DNA of 64,000 nt, taken from assembly GCA_016192135.1 (NCBI GenBank), contig JACPUR010000002.1:1-64000 (forward strand), written 5' to 3'. Positions 47,702 through 55,881 of the stretch are shown one piece after another. This DNA comes from Candidatus Tectomicrobia bacterium. Lineage in GTDB: Bacteria > UBA8248. The notes under the pieces were generated by a model. It ran no database searches. It was given only the letters and a program-made list of their open reading frames with translations, and had not been told where the DNA came from. Within the stretch, counting starts at the first letter, position 1, and each line of letters opens with the position of its first letter. The position numbers were made by a program, and so were the translations under genes.

Positions 47702-47974
47702 ATGGCTGTTCAGCAGCACTACGACGACATGTTCGAGCAGGCCCTCAACACCGTGAACAACCGCTTCCTGCTCTCGGTGCTGCTCGCGAAGCGGGTGGCC
47801 CAGCTCCGGAAGGGGGCCGAGCCCCTCGTGGACACTCAGGGCCTCGCCACCCACGAGGAGATCGTCTACCGGGAGATCGTCGAGGGGAAGCTCGAGTGGC
47901 GGAGCACCGTCACCGCCGTCCAGGCGGGGGAGATCGAGCAGGACTTCATGGGCGACTTCGACGACACGGAATAG
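47702..47974 (+). CDS. rpoZ: RNA polymerase omega subunit
   Basis: The 90-residue protein has the omega pattern FEQALNTVNNRFLLSVLLAKRVAQLRKGAEPLV, with the following E-V-REI-EGKLEW segment and an acidic tail. It aids RNA polymerase assembly. ATG 47702 has GGGAGG upstream. A palindrome followed by a T tract lies 35 bases downstream and would terminate the transcript. There is no adjacent spoT or gmk gene. Confidence 0.88.
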   Translation: MAVQQHYDDMFEQALNTVNNRFLLSVLLAKRVAQLRKGAEPLVDTQGLATHEEIVYREIVEGKLEWRSTVTAVQAGEIEQDFMGDFDDTE

Positions 47975-48009
47975 GCGCGGCGGAACAAGGCCGCGGTAGC
48001 GCATATGTG

Positions 48010-48039
48010 GGGGCGCACGGCCGTGCGCCCCTACTTTTT
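48010..48039 (+). terminator. palindrome with T tract after rpoZ
   Basis: GGGGCGCACGG followed by its exact reverse complement (48010-48031), then TACTTTTTC. It is a member of the dispersed GGGGCG palindrome family and can act as an intrinsic terminator for rpoZ. Its left end overlaps the last codons of the aminotransferase gene on the other strand. Confidence 0.75.
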
Positions 48040-49182
48040 CGTCTTGAGGAACTCCCCCACCCGCGCCAGCCCCTTCTCGATATTTTCGATCGAGTTGCAG
48101 TAGGAGAACCGCAGGTGGCCCTCGCCGCCCGGGCCGAAGTCCGCGCCCGGGGCCACCGCCACCCCGGTGGCCTCCAGGATCTCGCGGGCGAGGGTCAGGC
48201 TGTCCCGGCCGAAGGCGTGGGCCCCGGCGAAGGCGTAGAAGGCGCCGTCCGGCTCGTGGGGGATGGCGAGGCCGATCCCGCGCAGGCCCCTGAGCATGGC
48301 CACCCGCCGCTCCGCGTAGACCGCCCGCATCCGCTCCGCGTCCGGCACAGACTCCCGGAGCGCCGCCACCCCCCCGAGCTGGACGAAGGGGTTGGGGGAG
48401 ACGAAGTAGTTCTGCTGGAGGATCTCCAGGGGCCGCACCAGCCTCTCGGGCAGGATGAGGTAGCCCAGCCGCCAGCCCGTCATGGCGAAGTATTTCGAGA
48501 ACCCGTTGATAATCAAGGCGTCATCGGAAAACTCCAGGGCCGAGCGGTCGGGCTCCCCGTAGCTCAGGCCGTGGTAGATCTCGTCCGAGACCAGGGGCAC
48601 CCCCAGCGCCGCCAGGGCCGCCAGCTCCCCGGGCGGGAGCCGGGAGCCGGTGGGGTTCGAGGGGGAGTTCACGAGGATGGCCCGGGTGCGCGGGGTGATG
48701 TGGCGGCGCACCGCGTCGGCCCGGAGGATGAAGCCCTCCTCCGCCCCCGCGGGCACCCGCACGGGCACCCCTCCGGCGGAGAGGATGAAGCTCGGGTAGC
48801 AGGCGTAGTGGGGGTCGGGCAGGATCACCTCGTCCCCCGCCTCCAGGAGAAGCGAGAAGAGCATGAGCATGGCCGCGCTCGTCCCGAGCGTCACGGCCAC
48901 TCGCGCGGGGGAGAGGGAGAGGCCGTAGCGGCGGCTGTAGTAATCCGCGATGGCCCCGCGCAGCTCGGGGAGGCCGAGGGCGGTGGTGTAGTGGGTGCGC
49001 CCCTCGGCGAGCGCCTGCCGGGCCGCCCGGACGGCGGCGGGCGGGCTGTCGAAGTCGGGCTCGCCCACCTCGAGGTGGATCACTTCCCGTCCGGCGGCCT
49101 CGAGCTGGCGGGCGCGCTCCAGGATGTCCATGACCAGGAAGGGCTTCACCCCCCGGATGCGCGAGGGCAGGGGTTTTTCCAC
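48031..49182 (-). CDS. class I/II aminotransferase
   Basis: The 383-residue PLP enzyme shows VIHLEVGEPDFDSP, TALGLPELRGAIADYY, LPDPHYACYPSFI, NSPSNPTGS, LVSDEIYHGLSY, and the Schiff-base Lys in NGFSKYFAMTGWRLGY. The C-terminal FYAFAGAHAFGRDSLTLAREIL and FGPGGEGHLRFSYCNSIENIEKGL complete the fold-type I layout. It most resembles aspartate/alanine-type aminotransferases, but the substrate is not assigned. The start is GTG 49182, AGGAG about 11 bases upstream. It runs convergent with rpoZ and divergent from the IHF-like gene. Confidence 0.93.
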   Translation of the reverse strand: MEKPLPSRIRGVKPFLVMDILERARQLEAAGREVIHLEVGEPDFDSPPAAVRAARQALAEGRTHYTTALGLPELRGAIADYYSRRYGLSLSPARVAVTLGTSAAMLMLFSLLLEAGDEVILPDPHYACYPSFILSAGGVPVRVPAGAEEGFILRADAVRRHITPRTRAILVNSPSNPTGSRLPPGELAALAALGVPLVSDEIYHGLSYGEPDRSALEFSDDALIINGFSKYFAMTGWRLGYLILPERLVRPLEILQQNYFVSPNPFVQLGGVAALRESVPDAERMRAVYAERRVAMLRGLRGIGLAIPHEPDGAFYAFAGAHAFGRDSLTLAREILEATGVAVAPGADFGPGGEGHLRFSYCNSIENIEKGLARVGEFLKTKK

Positions 49183-49349
49183 GGGGCGCGGGGCTCCTTT
49201 CCGGATGTATTTACAGCGGTTGCGGTTCGCCGTTCTCCGGTGCTAGACTCCGCCCTCGTTGCGCATCCCTCGAATCTCTCCCTGGGCGGATGGCCGGCGT
49301 CGTTCCCGGCCGGGAATCCCCCCGCGGAGGACGGGAAGGAGAGATTCCG

Positions 49350-49643
49350 TTGACCAAGATTGATATCATCAATCTCGTGGCGGACGATACGGGCCTGAGC
49401 AAGGTCAAGGCCGAGGAGGCCGTCGAGACCATCATCGACACGATAAAAGAGGCCCTCCAGGAGGGAGAGGCCGTCATCCTCCGCCGCTTCGGCTCCTTCC
49501 AGGTGCGGAAGAAGAACCCCCGCGTCGGCCGCAACCCCAAGACCGGCCAGGAGGCCCCCATCACCGCCCGCAAGGTGGTGCGCTTCAAGGCGGGCAAGCA
49601 CTTCAAGGAAGCCGTCAACGGCGCCCCCGTGCGGTTCTACTAG
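49350..49643 (+). CDS. IHF/HU-type nucleoid protein (IHF-alpha-like)
   Basis: The 97-residue protein starts at TTG 49350 (AAGGAGAG upstream) as MTKIDIINLVADDTGLSKVKAEEAVETI. It has the HU/IHF DNA-binding arm RFGSFQVRKKNPRVGRNPKTGQE, and ends with RKVVRFKAGKHFKEAVNG. The R-R-GSF-V-KNPR-GRNP-TGE pattern is the bacterial histone-like family; the length and tail resemble IHF-alpha. IHF bends DNA and aids transcription and recombination. Confidence 0.93.
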   Translation: MTKIDIINLVADDTGLSKVKAEEAVETIIDTIKEALQEGEAVILRRFGSFQVRKKNPRVGRNPKTGQEAPITARKVVRFKAGKHFKEAVNGAPVRFY

Positions 49644-49736
49644 GGGTTCTCGCAGAAAAAAAACTCTCCAAATCAAGAATCGGGTTTCGTTCCCGCCCCT
49701 CGGAACGACATGAGGTGCTGCGCGCGTTGGTTCCGT

Positions 49737-49758
49737 GGGGCGACCGGCCGGTCGCCCC
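49737..49758. repeat. GGGGCG palindrome
   Basis: GGGGCGACCGG followed by its exact reverse complement, then TAC: 22 bp, perfect, and no long T tract. Same outer arms as the copies at 21639 and 21694 but with a different core. Confidence 0.85.
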
Positions 49759-49809
49759 TACAGAGGACCCCGAACGGCATCTCGGGGAGAAAGGGAGGGT
49801 TACAGCATT

Positions 49810-50051
49810 ATGGATGATCAGGCCCTGTTGCAGCGAATTACGGTGTATTCGGCGGCAAGCCGATCATCCGGGGAATGCGGATGGCGGTAGAGCACATTCT
49901 GGGCATGCTTGCGGCCGGGGAGACGGCGGAAACCATCCTCAAAGAATACCCCTTCCTGGAGCCGGAGGATGTCCAGGCCTGCCTGTTCTTTGCCTACCGG
50001 TCGGTGACGGGGGAACAGGTCCATGAGCGGGTGCCGGTCGCCAAACCCTGA
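49810..50051 (+). pseudogene. frameshifted DUF433-family antitoxin
   Basis: The stretch after ATG 49810 starts DDQALLQRIT in frame. The DUF433-like body (FGGKPIIRGMRMAVEHILGM, LAAGETAETILKEYPFLEPE, DVQACLFFAYRSVTG, EQVHERVPVAKP) continues in another frame from about 49848 to TGA 50051. Family members usually read V-NPKIFGGKPII, and the intervening bases appear to be missing by a net 10 or 11, leaving the two parts out of frame. DUF433 proteins are small helix-turn-helix-like antitoxins paired with DUF5615 toxins, as seen immediately downstream (stop and start overlap TGATG). Confidence 0.8.
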
Positions 50052-50399
50052 TGAAGTTCCTGCTTGATGTCGGCGTCTGTTCCCGCTCGTTGCATCAATT
50101 TCTTGCCGATCTGAGACATGATGTCCGGTTGGCATCGGACATTGATTCCTGCGCCGGCGACGAGGTCCTGCTCGACCTGGCACTGCGGGAAAACCGAATC
50201 ATCTTAACCGAGGATAAAGACTTCGGAGAGTTGGTCTTTGTCCACGGCGGTGCGCATCCGGCAATCGTGCGGATGCGTGGAAATGCGTGTTGACGAGCAA
50301 GTCGCCGCGACGCAAGAACCCCTGCAGCGATACGAAGCCGAGCTTGAATCTGGTGCGGTCATCGTCGTGACCCGAGGCCGCATCCGCGTGCGCCCCTAG
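50051..50399 (+). pseudogene. frameshifted DUF5615 PIN-like toxin
   Basis: The frame from ATG 50051 reads FLLDVGVCSRSLHQFL, HDVRLASDIDSCAGDEVLLD, NRIILTEDKDFGELVFVHGG and HPAIVRMRGN before a stop at about 50293. The expected C-terminus, MRVDEQVAATQEPLQRYEAE and LESGAVIVVTRGRIRVRP, follows in another frame to TAG 50397-50399. One extra A in the GGAAATG run near 50280 explains it. The product would be a truncated PIN-like nuclease toxin. The partner antitoxin is also frameshifted. A one-base sequencing error in a homopolymer is an alternative. Confidence 0.8.
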
Positions 50400-50459
50400 G
50401 CTGGCTAGCCCAATCCATGCAAGGAAATGCAGGGGCAGCTCTCGCGGCTGCTCCAATGA

Positions 50460-50480
50460 GGGCGGGTACAAGACCCGCCC
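50460..50480. repeat. GGGCGGGT...ACCCGCCC hairpin
   Basis: GGGCGGGT (50460-50467), ACAAG loop, ACCCGCCC (50473-50480), followed by CTAAAG. Another member of the palindrome family with a short loop. The 116 bases from 50400 to 50515 contain nothing else recognisable. Confidence 0.7.
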
Positions 50481-50515
50481 CTAAAGAAAATTAGGTTGCC
50501 GGTGACCGCCCCCCC

Positions 50516-51550
50516 TCACCCGATCAGCATCGCGTCCCCGTAGCTGTAGAAGCGGTAGCCCGCGCCGCGCGCCCCGGCGTAGGCGGCCAAGACCCGCTCC
50601 CGCCCCGCGAAGGCGCACACCAGCATGAGGAGGGTCGAGCGGGGGAGGTGGAAGTTCGTCAGCAGGGCGTCCACGATCCGGAAGCGGTGGCCCGGGCGGA
50701 TGAAGAGGCCCGCCCGCCCCTCGCCCTCGCGGATGATTCCGCCGCCTTCCCGCTCCGCCTCGAGCGCCGCCCATTCGAGGGTCCGCACCACGGTCGTCCC
50801 CACCGCCACCACCCGCCCCCCGCGGGCCTTGGTTTCGGAGATTTTCCTCCCCAGCCCCGGCGGGATGTGGCAGGCCTCGGCCTCGAGTTCGTGGTCCTCG
50901 ACCCGGGCCGCCTTCACGGGGCGGAAGGTCCCCGGCCCCACGTGCAGGGTGAGGAAGGACCGCTCCACCCCCGCCCCCGCAAGCTCTTTGAGGAGCCCCT
51001 CGCTCAGGTGGAGCCCCGCCGTGGGGGCCGCCGCCGCCCCGGGGACGCTGGCGTAGACCGTCTGGTAGCGCTCCCGGTCCAGGGGCTCGGCCGCCCGCCC
51101 CAGGTAGGGGGGGATCGGCATCTCCCCCCGCTCCCCGATCCAGGCCTCCAGCCCCTCCGCCCCGGTGAAGGCGAGCCGCCGCTCCCGCCCCGGGGGGCCG
51201 AGGGCGGCCTCCCGCCCCCCCGGGAAGAGGATGCGTTCCCCCGCGGGCAGGGGCCGGTTCGCCGAGACCATGGCGCGGAAGACGCCCGGCCCCTCGCGCT
51301 CGACGAGGAGGGCCTCCACCTTCCCGCCGCTGGCCCTTTTGCCCATGAGGCGCCAGGGCATGACGCGGGTGTCGTTCAGGACCAGGAGGTCGCCCGGGCG
51401 GAGGAGGCGGGGGAGATCCCGGATGGAATGATGGGCCGTGGGACCGCTCTCTCTCGGCAGGACGAGCAGGCGCGCCCCCTCGCGCTCGGGGGCGGGGTAG
51501 CGGGCGATGGCCCCGGGCGGGAGCTCGTAGTCGAAATCCTCGGGTCTCAT
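50516..51550 (-). CDS. queA: S-adenosylmethionine:tRNA ribosyltransferase-isomerase
   Basis: QueA transfers the ribosyl group of SAM to preQ1-modified tRNA to make epoxyqueuosine. The 344-residue protein starts MRPEDFDYELPPGAIARYPA and has the H-IRDLP-LLRPGDLLVLNDTRV, AAPTAGLHLSEGLL, THVGPGTF-type (LHVGPGTFRPVKA) and VGTTVVRTLEWAA motifs. It then has TNFHLPRSTLLMLVCAFAG near the C-terminus, as in the family. It overlaps trmJ-like (ATGA, 51547-51550) and is the downstream gene. Confidence 0.96.
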   Translation of the reverse strand: MRPEDFDYELPPGAIARYPAPEREGARLLVLPRESGPTAHHSIRDLPRLLRPGDLLVLNDTRVMPWRLMGKRASGGKVEALLVEREGPGVFRAMVSANRPLPAGERILFPGGREAALGPPGRERRLAFTGAEGLEAWIGERGEMPIPPYLGRAAEPLDRERYQTVYASVPGAAAAPTAGLHLSEGLLKELAGAGVERSFLTLHVGPGTFRPVKAARVEDHELEAEACHIPPGLGRKISETKARGGRVVAVGTTVVRTLEWAALEAEREGGGIIREGEGRAGLFIRPGHRFRIVDALLTNFHLPRSTLLMLVCAFAGRERVLAAYAGARGAGYRFYSYGDAMLIG

Positions 51551-52320
51551 TCTTCCCGGTCCCGATCCGCGGGCCGGCCCAGCTTCCAGCCGAGCTGGCG
51601 GAGCGCCCCGCGCAGCATCCGCACCTCCCGGCGGTCGGGGCCGGCGCGGTCGATCATGCGGCGGAAGGTGCGCGCCACCTGCTCCGGCTCGTAGTGCAGG
51701 AAGCCAACCTCCTCCAGGGTGGCGAGGAGGTGATCCACCAGCCCCTCCACCTCCTCGCGGGAGGGAATTTCCGTGTCTTCACCGGCGAGCGCCGCTTCAC
51801 CTTCCATTCCGGTCTTCGCGCGGTAAAGCTCCCAGAAGACGAGGAGGGCCGCCTGGGCCAGGTTCAGCGAGTCCGCGCCGGGCAGGGCGGGGATGAGGAG
51901 GCGCTCCTGGCAGAGGTCCATCTCGTCCGTGCGCAGGCCCTTGTCCTCGGGCCCGAAGACGAGGGCCACGCGCGTCCGGGCGGCCCGGCGGAGGAGCTCG
52001 GGCGCCCCCTCGCGCGGCTCCAGCGTGGGGAGCCGGTTCTGGCCCAGCCGCCGGGAGGTGGCCACGAGCCAGCCGCAGTCCCCGGTGGCCTCGCGCAGGC
52101 TCGCGAAGTGCTCCGCCCGGGCGAGGAGGGGCTGGGCCGTCATGGCCATCTGCCGCGCCTCGAGGCTCGCCGCCTCCCCGCGCGGGGCGACCAGGCGCAG
52201 GCGCTCCAGCCCGAAGTGCGCCATCGAGCGGGCGATCGCGCCGATGTTGCCGGAGCCCTGGGGCCGGACGAGCACGACGGCGAAGCCGGGGCCTTGCTGG
52301 AGGGAGGCGGGCGCATCCAT
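51547..52320 (-). CDS. trmJ: TrmJ-like SpoU/TrmH-family RNA methyltransferase
   Basis: The 257-residue protein has a SPOUT methyltransferase domain: VVLVRPQGSGNIGAIARSMAHFGLERLRLVAP, TRVALVFGPEDKGLRTDEMDLCQ, and the knot motif IPALPGADSLNLAQAALLVFWEL. This matches TrmJ (tRNA Cm32/Um32) and TrmL relatives, and the extra C-terminal helical tail favours TrmJ. ATG 52320. It shares the ATGA overlap with queA, so both are likely a tRNA-modification operon. Confidence 0.9.
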   Translation of the reverse strand: MDAPASLQQGPGFAVVLVRPQGSGNIGAIARSMAHFGLERLRLVAPRGEAASLEARQMAMTAQPLLARAEHFASLREATGDCGWLVATSRRLGQNRLPTLEPREGAPELLRRAARTRVALVFGPEDKGLRTDEMDLCQERLLIPALPGADSLNLAQAALLVFWELYRAKTGMEGEAALAGEDTEIPSREEVEGLVDHLLATLEEVGFLHYEPEQVARTFRRMIDRAGPDRREVRMLRGALRQLGWKLGRPADRDREE

Positions 52321-52386
52321 CGGGAAGACGGTAACACGGCGGAGCGGAGGGGGCCAGACGGGGGGGCGTGGAGAATGGATAAGGTC

Positions 52387-53028
52387 CTAGTCCGGAGCTC
52401 CCTCTTCGGCGGTTACAACGGCCAAGTATGGCCATTTAAGTTCAAGTACCGCACGGATGCGCCGCATAGGAATCGTGCCACCCCGCCGGATAAGGTATTC
52501 TCCCCGCGTCGGAACCCTTTTATTATGATGCCACAGACCATCTTTGAGTCTGCGCCATTTCACACCCACGGGAAGCAATAATGGTTCGTCCAGGCATTCG
52601 ACTCGCTGGACGACGAACGCAGACGCGACCCTTTTCTCGCCTGGACGGAAGGGATGAGGAACTTTAACTTGCGGGGGCATTCGCTGCCATTTTGTACCTC
52701 CTGCGAATCGGTATCTCTTGCAGGAGGGGGGGGTCGCCTGGTTTCCATCTCCGGCCGGGTCTTTGGCTGCGCGACTATCTGAGCAGAAGACAAAGACCTT
52801 ATTTCGCTCATCATTTCGCTCACCGCAGGATGGTAACTTACGAAACCACTCATCCAACGTCTGCGATCTCCGATACTGAAAGGACCATAAGGTCCAGCGA
52901 CCTTTTTCATTTTTCTCAATTTCGCGCCGCTTGCGCTTAATGATTTGTTCGGGGGATTCACCTCCATGCGGCCCGAATGGATGCCAAAATGCGAACTCGA
53001 AGTTTGCATAGCTCACGACCTGCCTCAT
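52387..53028 (-). CDS. hypothetical protein, low-GC island
   Basis: A frame of about 213 residues starting MRQVVSYANFEFAFWHPFGP, with KRKRREIEKNEKGRWTLWSF, TLDEWFRKL and a segment VFVFCSDS-AAKDP. Codon use and GC are lower than in the neighbouring genes, which suggests transferred DNA. I do not recognise a family. Start ATG 53028 is a choice; a longer in-frame start exists at 53070. It lies between the trmJ gene and a nucleotidyltransferase/HEPN toxin-antitoxin locus. It could be a real accessory gene or a spurious frame. Confidence 0.45.
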   Translation of the reverse strand: MRQVVSYANFEFAFWHPFGPHGGESPEQIIKRKRREIEKNEKGRWTLWSFQYRRSQTLDEWFRKLPSCGERNDERNKVFVFCSDSRAAKDPAGDGNQATPPSCKRYRFAGGTKWQRMPPQVKVPHPFRPGEKRVASAFVVQRVECLDEPLLLPVGVKWRRLKDGLWHHNKRVPTRGEYLIRRGGTIPMRRIRAVLELKWPYLAVVTAEEGAPD

Positions 53029-53166
53029 TCCGCATAAAATCAACCGTGGCATTAGCGGGCTGCAAATCAAATTAGGATACTATCAGAAATAGGCCCAAGT
53101 TGACGTCATTCGGCCGGCTGTCCGATCCTGGAGATTAGGAAACCGGGAAAAGAAGGAGATCGGGCC

Positions 53167-53457
53167 ATGACGCTCGCGGAGCTTCTGGAAACCAGGCGGG
53201 AGGAAATCCTCCGGGCCGCCGCCCGGCACGGGGCGCGGAAGGTTCGGGTGTTCGGCTCGGCCGCGCGGGGGGAGGCGGACGAGGCGAGCGACCTGGACTT
53301 CCTCGTCGAGATGGAGCCGGGCCGCAGCCTCCTCGACATGGGCGGCCTGCTCATGGAGCTTCGCGCCCTGCTCGGCAGGGATGTGGACGTCGTGACCGAG
53401 CGCGGCCTCAAGGCCCGCATCCGGGCGCGCGTCCTGCGCGAGGCCGTCCCGCTGTGA
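53167..53457 (+). CDS. MNT-domain nucleotidyltransferase antitoxin
   Basis: The 96-residue protein has the minimal nucleotidyltransferase motif [23 protein letters not shown], where GSxARGE--SD-D-LV is the MNT signature, and [23 protein letters not shown] at the end. MNT proteins partner HEPN toxins, either as antitoxins or by adenylylating them. The start is ATG 53167, and the stop overlaps the start of the HEPN gene (GTGA). It looks intact, unlike its partner. Confidence 0.92.
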   Translation: MTLAELLETRREEILRAAARHGARKVRVFGSAARGEADEASDLDFLVEMEPGRSLLDMGGLLMELRALLGRDVDVVTERGLKARIRARVLREAVPL

Positions 53458-53785
53458 GGGCGCCGCGCGAGCGGTTGGAGGATATTCTTGAAGCCATTGT
53501 CCGCATTGAGCACTACGCCACTCGCGGGCGGGAGGCTTTCGAGGGGATGAGCTTATCCAGAACTGGATTGTCCGCCACCTGCAGATCATCGGGGAGGCGG
53601 CACGGGCGCTGCCCGAGGAAACACGAAATCTCTCCCCGGGGGTTCCCTGGCCCAAGATCATCGGCATGCGCCATATCCTCGTGCACAACTACTTCGAGGT
53701 TGACACAGAGATGGTCTGGAACGTTGTGGAACGAGACCTGACGGGGCTCAAGAGGGAAATCGGGAAGATGCTGAGCAATACCTGA
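53454..53785 (+). pseudogene. HEPN toxin partner, frameshifted
   Basis: The frame from GTG 53454 reads RERLEDILEAIVRIEHYATR and GREAFEG and then shifts. In another frame the sequence continues ELIQNWIVRHLQIIGEAARA, LPEETRNLSPGVPWPKIIGM, RHILVHNYFEVDTEMVWNVV and ERDLTGLKREIGKMLSNT to TGA 53785. The R-x4-H HEPN motif lies in MRHILVHNY. One missing G in the GGGG run at 53543-53546 explains the shift. If real, the toxin is inactive (truncated); if it is a homopolymer sequencing error, this is an intact HEPN RNase toxin. Confidence 0.85.
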
Positions 53786-53874
53786 AAGCGGAGCTTTCCT
53801 TAACCGGATTCCTCCCTCCGCTTCGCTCCGGTCGGAATGATATCTCTTTAATCCGCCTGCCGGAGGTGAGGCCC

Positions 53875-55422
53875 ATGGCATCGGTCCCCGGCCGCGCCCT
53901 GGCCTACCATGAGCGCACCAAGCACTCCGCCGCGAGCGTCTACGCGGATCCCCACTCCCTCGACTGGGAGAACCAGCCCCTCCCCTTCAAGGTGTACGAG
54001 GACCTGGAGCCCATCCCGCTCCCGGCGGAGCCCCCCCGGGCGGAGGCGCCGGCCCTCGCGTGCCTGGCGGGCGGCTGGCGGGGGGAGGAGCGCCCGCTCA
54101 CGCTTGAGGCCATCGGGCGGCTCTTCTTCCTGACGGCGGGGGTCACCAAGCGCGTCGAGGCGGGCGGCCGGGCGCACTACTTCCGGGCGGCGGCCTGCAC
54201 GGGGGCGCTCTACCACATCGAGCTCTACCTCGTCTGCGGCGAGGTGAAGGGCGAAAGGGGCCTTCTCGCGCCGGGGGTTTATCACCTCGCGGCCCACGAC
54301 TACGCGGCGCGGCGGCTCCGGGAGGGGGACTTCCGCGCCGTCCTCGGCCGGGCGGCCCTGGCTCCCCCGGAGGCATCGCCGCAGGCTTATCTCGTCTTCA
54401 CCAGCACCTGGTGGCGCAACGCCTGGAAGTACCGCGCCCGCGCCTACCGCCACGCCTGGTGGGACGGGGGCACCATGCTCGCGAACCTCCTCGCGGCGGC
54501 CCGGGCGCTGGGCGTCCCGGCCCGGGCGGTCCTGGGCTTCGCCGACGCCCCGGTGAATCATCTCTTGGGAACCGGCCCGGAGGAGGAGGCGGCCCTCTTC
54601 TGGGCCGAGCTGGGAGGGCGCGGGGAGGCTCCCCCGGAGGCGCCGCCCCTTCCCCTCATCTCCCACCGCGCCATGCCCCTCTCGAAGAGCCGGGTGGACT
54701 ATCCCCTCATCCGGGAGGCCCACGCCGCCACCTCCTTCTCCGATCCCCGGGAGGCCGCCTCGTGGCGGGAGGGAGCCCGCCGGCTGGGGGAGGATGTCAT
54801 TCCTTCCCCCGGCGGGCCCGCCTTTCCGCTGGCGCGGGAGGAGACGCCAAGCGGCGGCGTGGACGCGACTGTCCTCCGCCGGGGCTCCGCCCGGCGCTTC
54901 GACCCCGGGCGGCCCATCCGCTTCGCCGAGCTCTCGGCGGCCCTCCGCGCGGCGGCGGGGCCTCTCCCGGCCGACTTCCTGCCGGAGGGGCGTCCCGCCC
55001 TGACCGGGGCGTTCCTCACCGCCCACGCGGTGGAGGGCCTCCCCCCCGGCGCCTACGCCTACGACCGCGCGGGGGATCGGCTCGTCCAGATCAAGGCGGG
55101 GGACTTCCGCCATGAGGCGGGCCACCTGGGGCTGGGCCAGGCGCTCGCGGCCGACGCCGCGGCCAACGTGTATTTCCTGAGCGATCTGGCGCGGGTCACG
55201 GGGGCGCTCGGGGAGAGGGGCTACCGGGCCGCCCAGCTCGAGGGGTCGGTCATGGGCGGGAGGCTATACCTCGCGGCCTACGGGATGGGTTTTGGCGCCT
55301 CGGGCCTCACCTTCTATGACGGCGACGTCATCTCCTTCTTCGGCCCCCCCGCCCGGGGGAGGGAGGTCATGTTCCTCGCCCTGCTGGGCCACCGGCGGAG
55401 GGGAAGGGCGTTTTACGCGTAG
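53875..55422 (+). CDS. SagB-like double nitroreductase-family oxidoreductase
   Basis: The 515-residue protein has two tandem nitroreductase-fold halves. The N-terminal half includes LFFLTAGVTKRVEAGGRAHYFRAAACTGALYHIELYLVCG and LLAAARALGVPARAVLGFAD. The C-terminal half includes VLRRGSARRFDPGRPIRFAELSAALRAAAG, GAYAYDRAGDRLVQIKAG and MGGRLYLAAYGMGFGASGLTFYD. It resembles SagB-type FMN dehydrogenases, which oxidise azolines in thiazole/oxazole-modified peptides, but no cyclodehydratase or precursor is nearby. I start at ATG 53875, 8 bases after GGAGG. It is a stand-alone gene. Confidence 0.88.
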   Translation: MASVPGRALAYHERTKHSAASVYADPHSLDWENQPLPFKVYEDLEPIPLPAEPPRAEAPALACLAGGWRGEERPLTLEAIGRLFFLTAGVTKRVEAGGRAHYFRAAACTGALYHIELYLVCGEVKGERGLLAPGVYHLAAHDYAARRLREGDFRAVLGRAALAPPEASPQAYLVFTSTWWRNAWKYRARAYRHAWWDGGTMLANLLAAARALGVPARAVLGFADAPVNHLLGTGPEEEAALFWAELGGRGEAPPEAPPLPLISHRAMPLSKSRVDYPLIREAHAATSFSDPREAASWREGARRLGEDVIPSPGGPAFPLAREETPSGGVDATVLRRGSARRFDPGRPIRFAELSAALRAAAGPLPADFLPEGRPALTGAFLTAHAVEGLPPGAYAYDRAGDRLVQIKAGDFRHEAGHLGLGQALAADAAANVYFLSDLARVTGALGERGYRAAQLEGSVMGGRLYLAAYGMGFGASGLTFYDGDVISFFGPPARGREVMFLALLGHRRRGRAFYA

Positions 55423-55437
55423 GGACGGGTCGGGGCT

Positions 55438-55558
55438 GTAGGGGCGGCCCCCCGTGGCCGCCCCCTGGTCTTGACCGATGGGCAGGCACAGGGGCCTGCC
55501 CCTACGGATGCGCCACACGCAATGCCGGGTCACAAGGGGCGGGTTTGAAACCCGCCCC
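55438..55558. repeat. cluster of three palindromes downstream of the nitroreductase
   Basis: 55438-55464: GTAGGGGCGGC...GCCGCCCC. 55480-55505: GGGCAGGC...GCCTGCCC then CTAC. 55536-55558: GGGGCGGGTTT, G, AAACCCGCCCC (perfect arms around one base). The 459-base gap to the next gene (55423-55881) holds these and otherwise no gene I can support. Confidence 0.85.
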
Positions 55559-55881
55559 TACGGATTCAAAAGGCCATGATCGGATTGTCATTCCGATTCG
55601 GGTCGCCCCCCGAAAAAATCCCCTCCTTGCATGAAAATGGCGTCATTTGCTGCGATTTGGGGTAACCGGTTTTTTCCCCCCATGCCCTAGATTGCCCCCT
55701 GAGGCGGGTGGTGCGCCCGTTGTGAGGAGGCGGTCCAGGCGTGCCTTGAGAGCGGAGGGACCCTTCGGGCGGCTTCCGACGTTTTCCGGGAAATTACGGG
55801 GAATTCCGTGAGTTTGGACACCGTAAGCCGCTACGCGCGGGGCCACCGGGCGGAGGTGCCGATGGATACGGGGTGGTTTCC

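Noticed and set aside
53543-53546. Possibility that the HEPN interruption is a Sec codon or programmed frameshift
   Set aside because: The change is a one-base shift in a G run with no in-frame TGA, no SECIS and no slippery-site heptamer.
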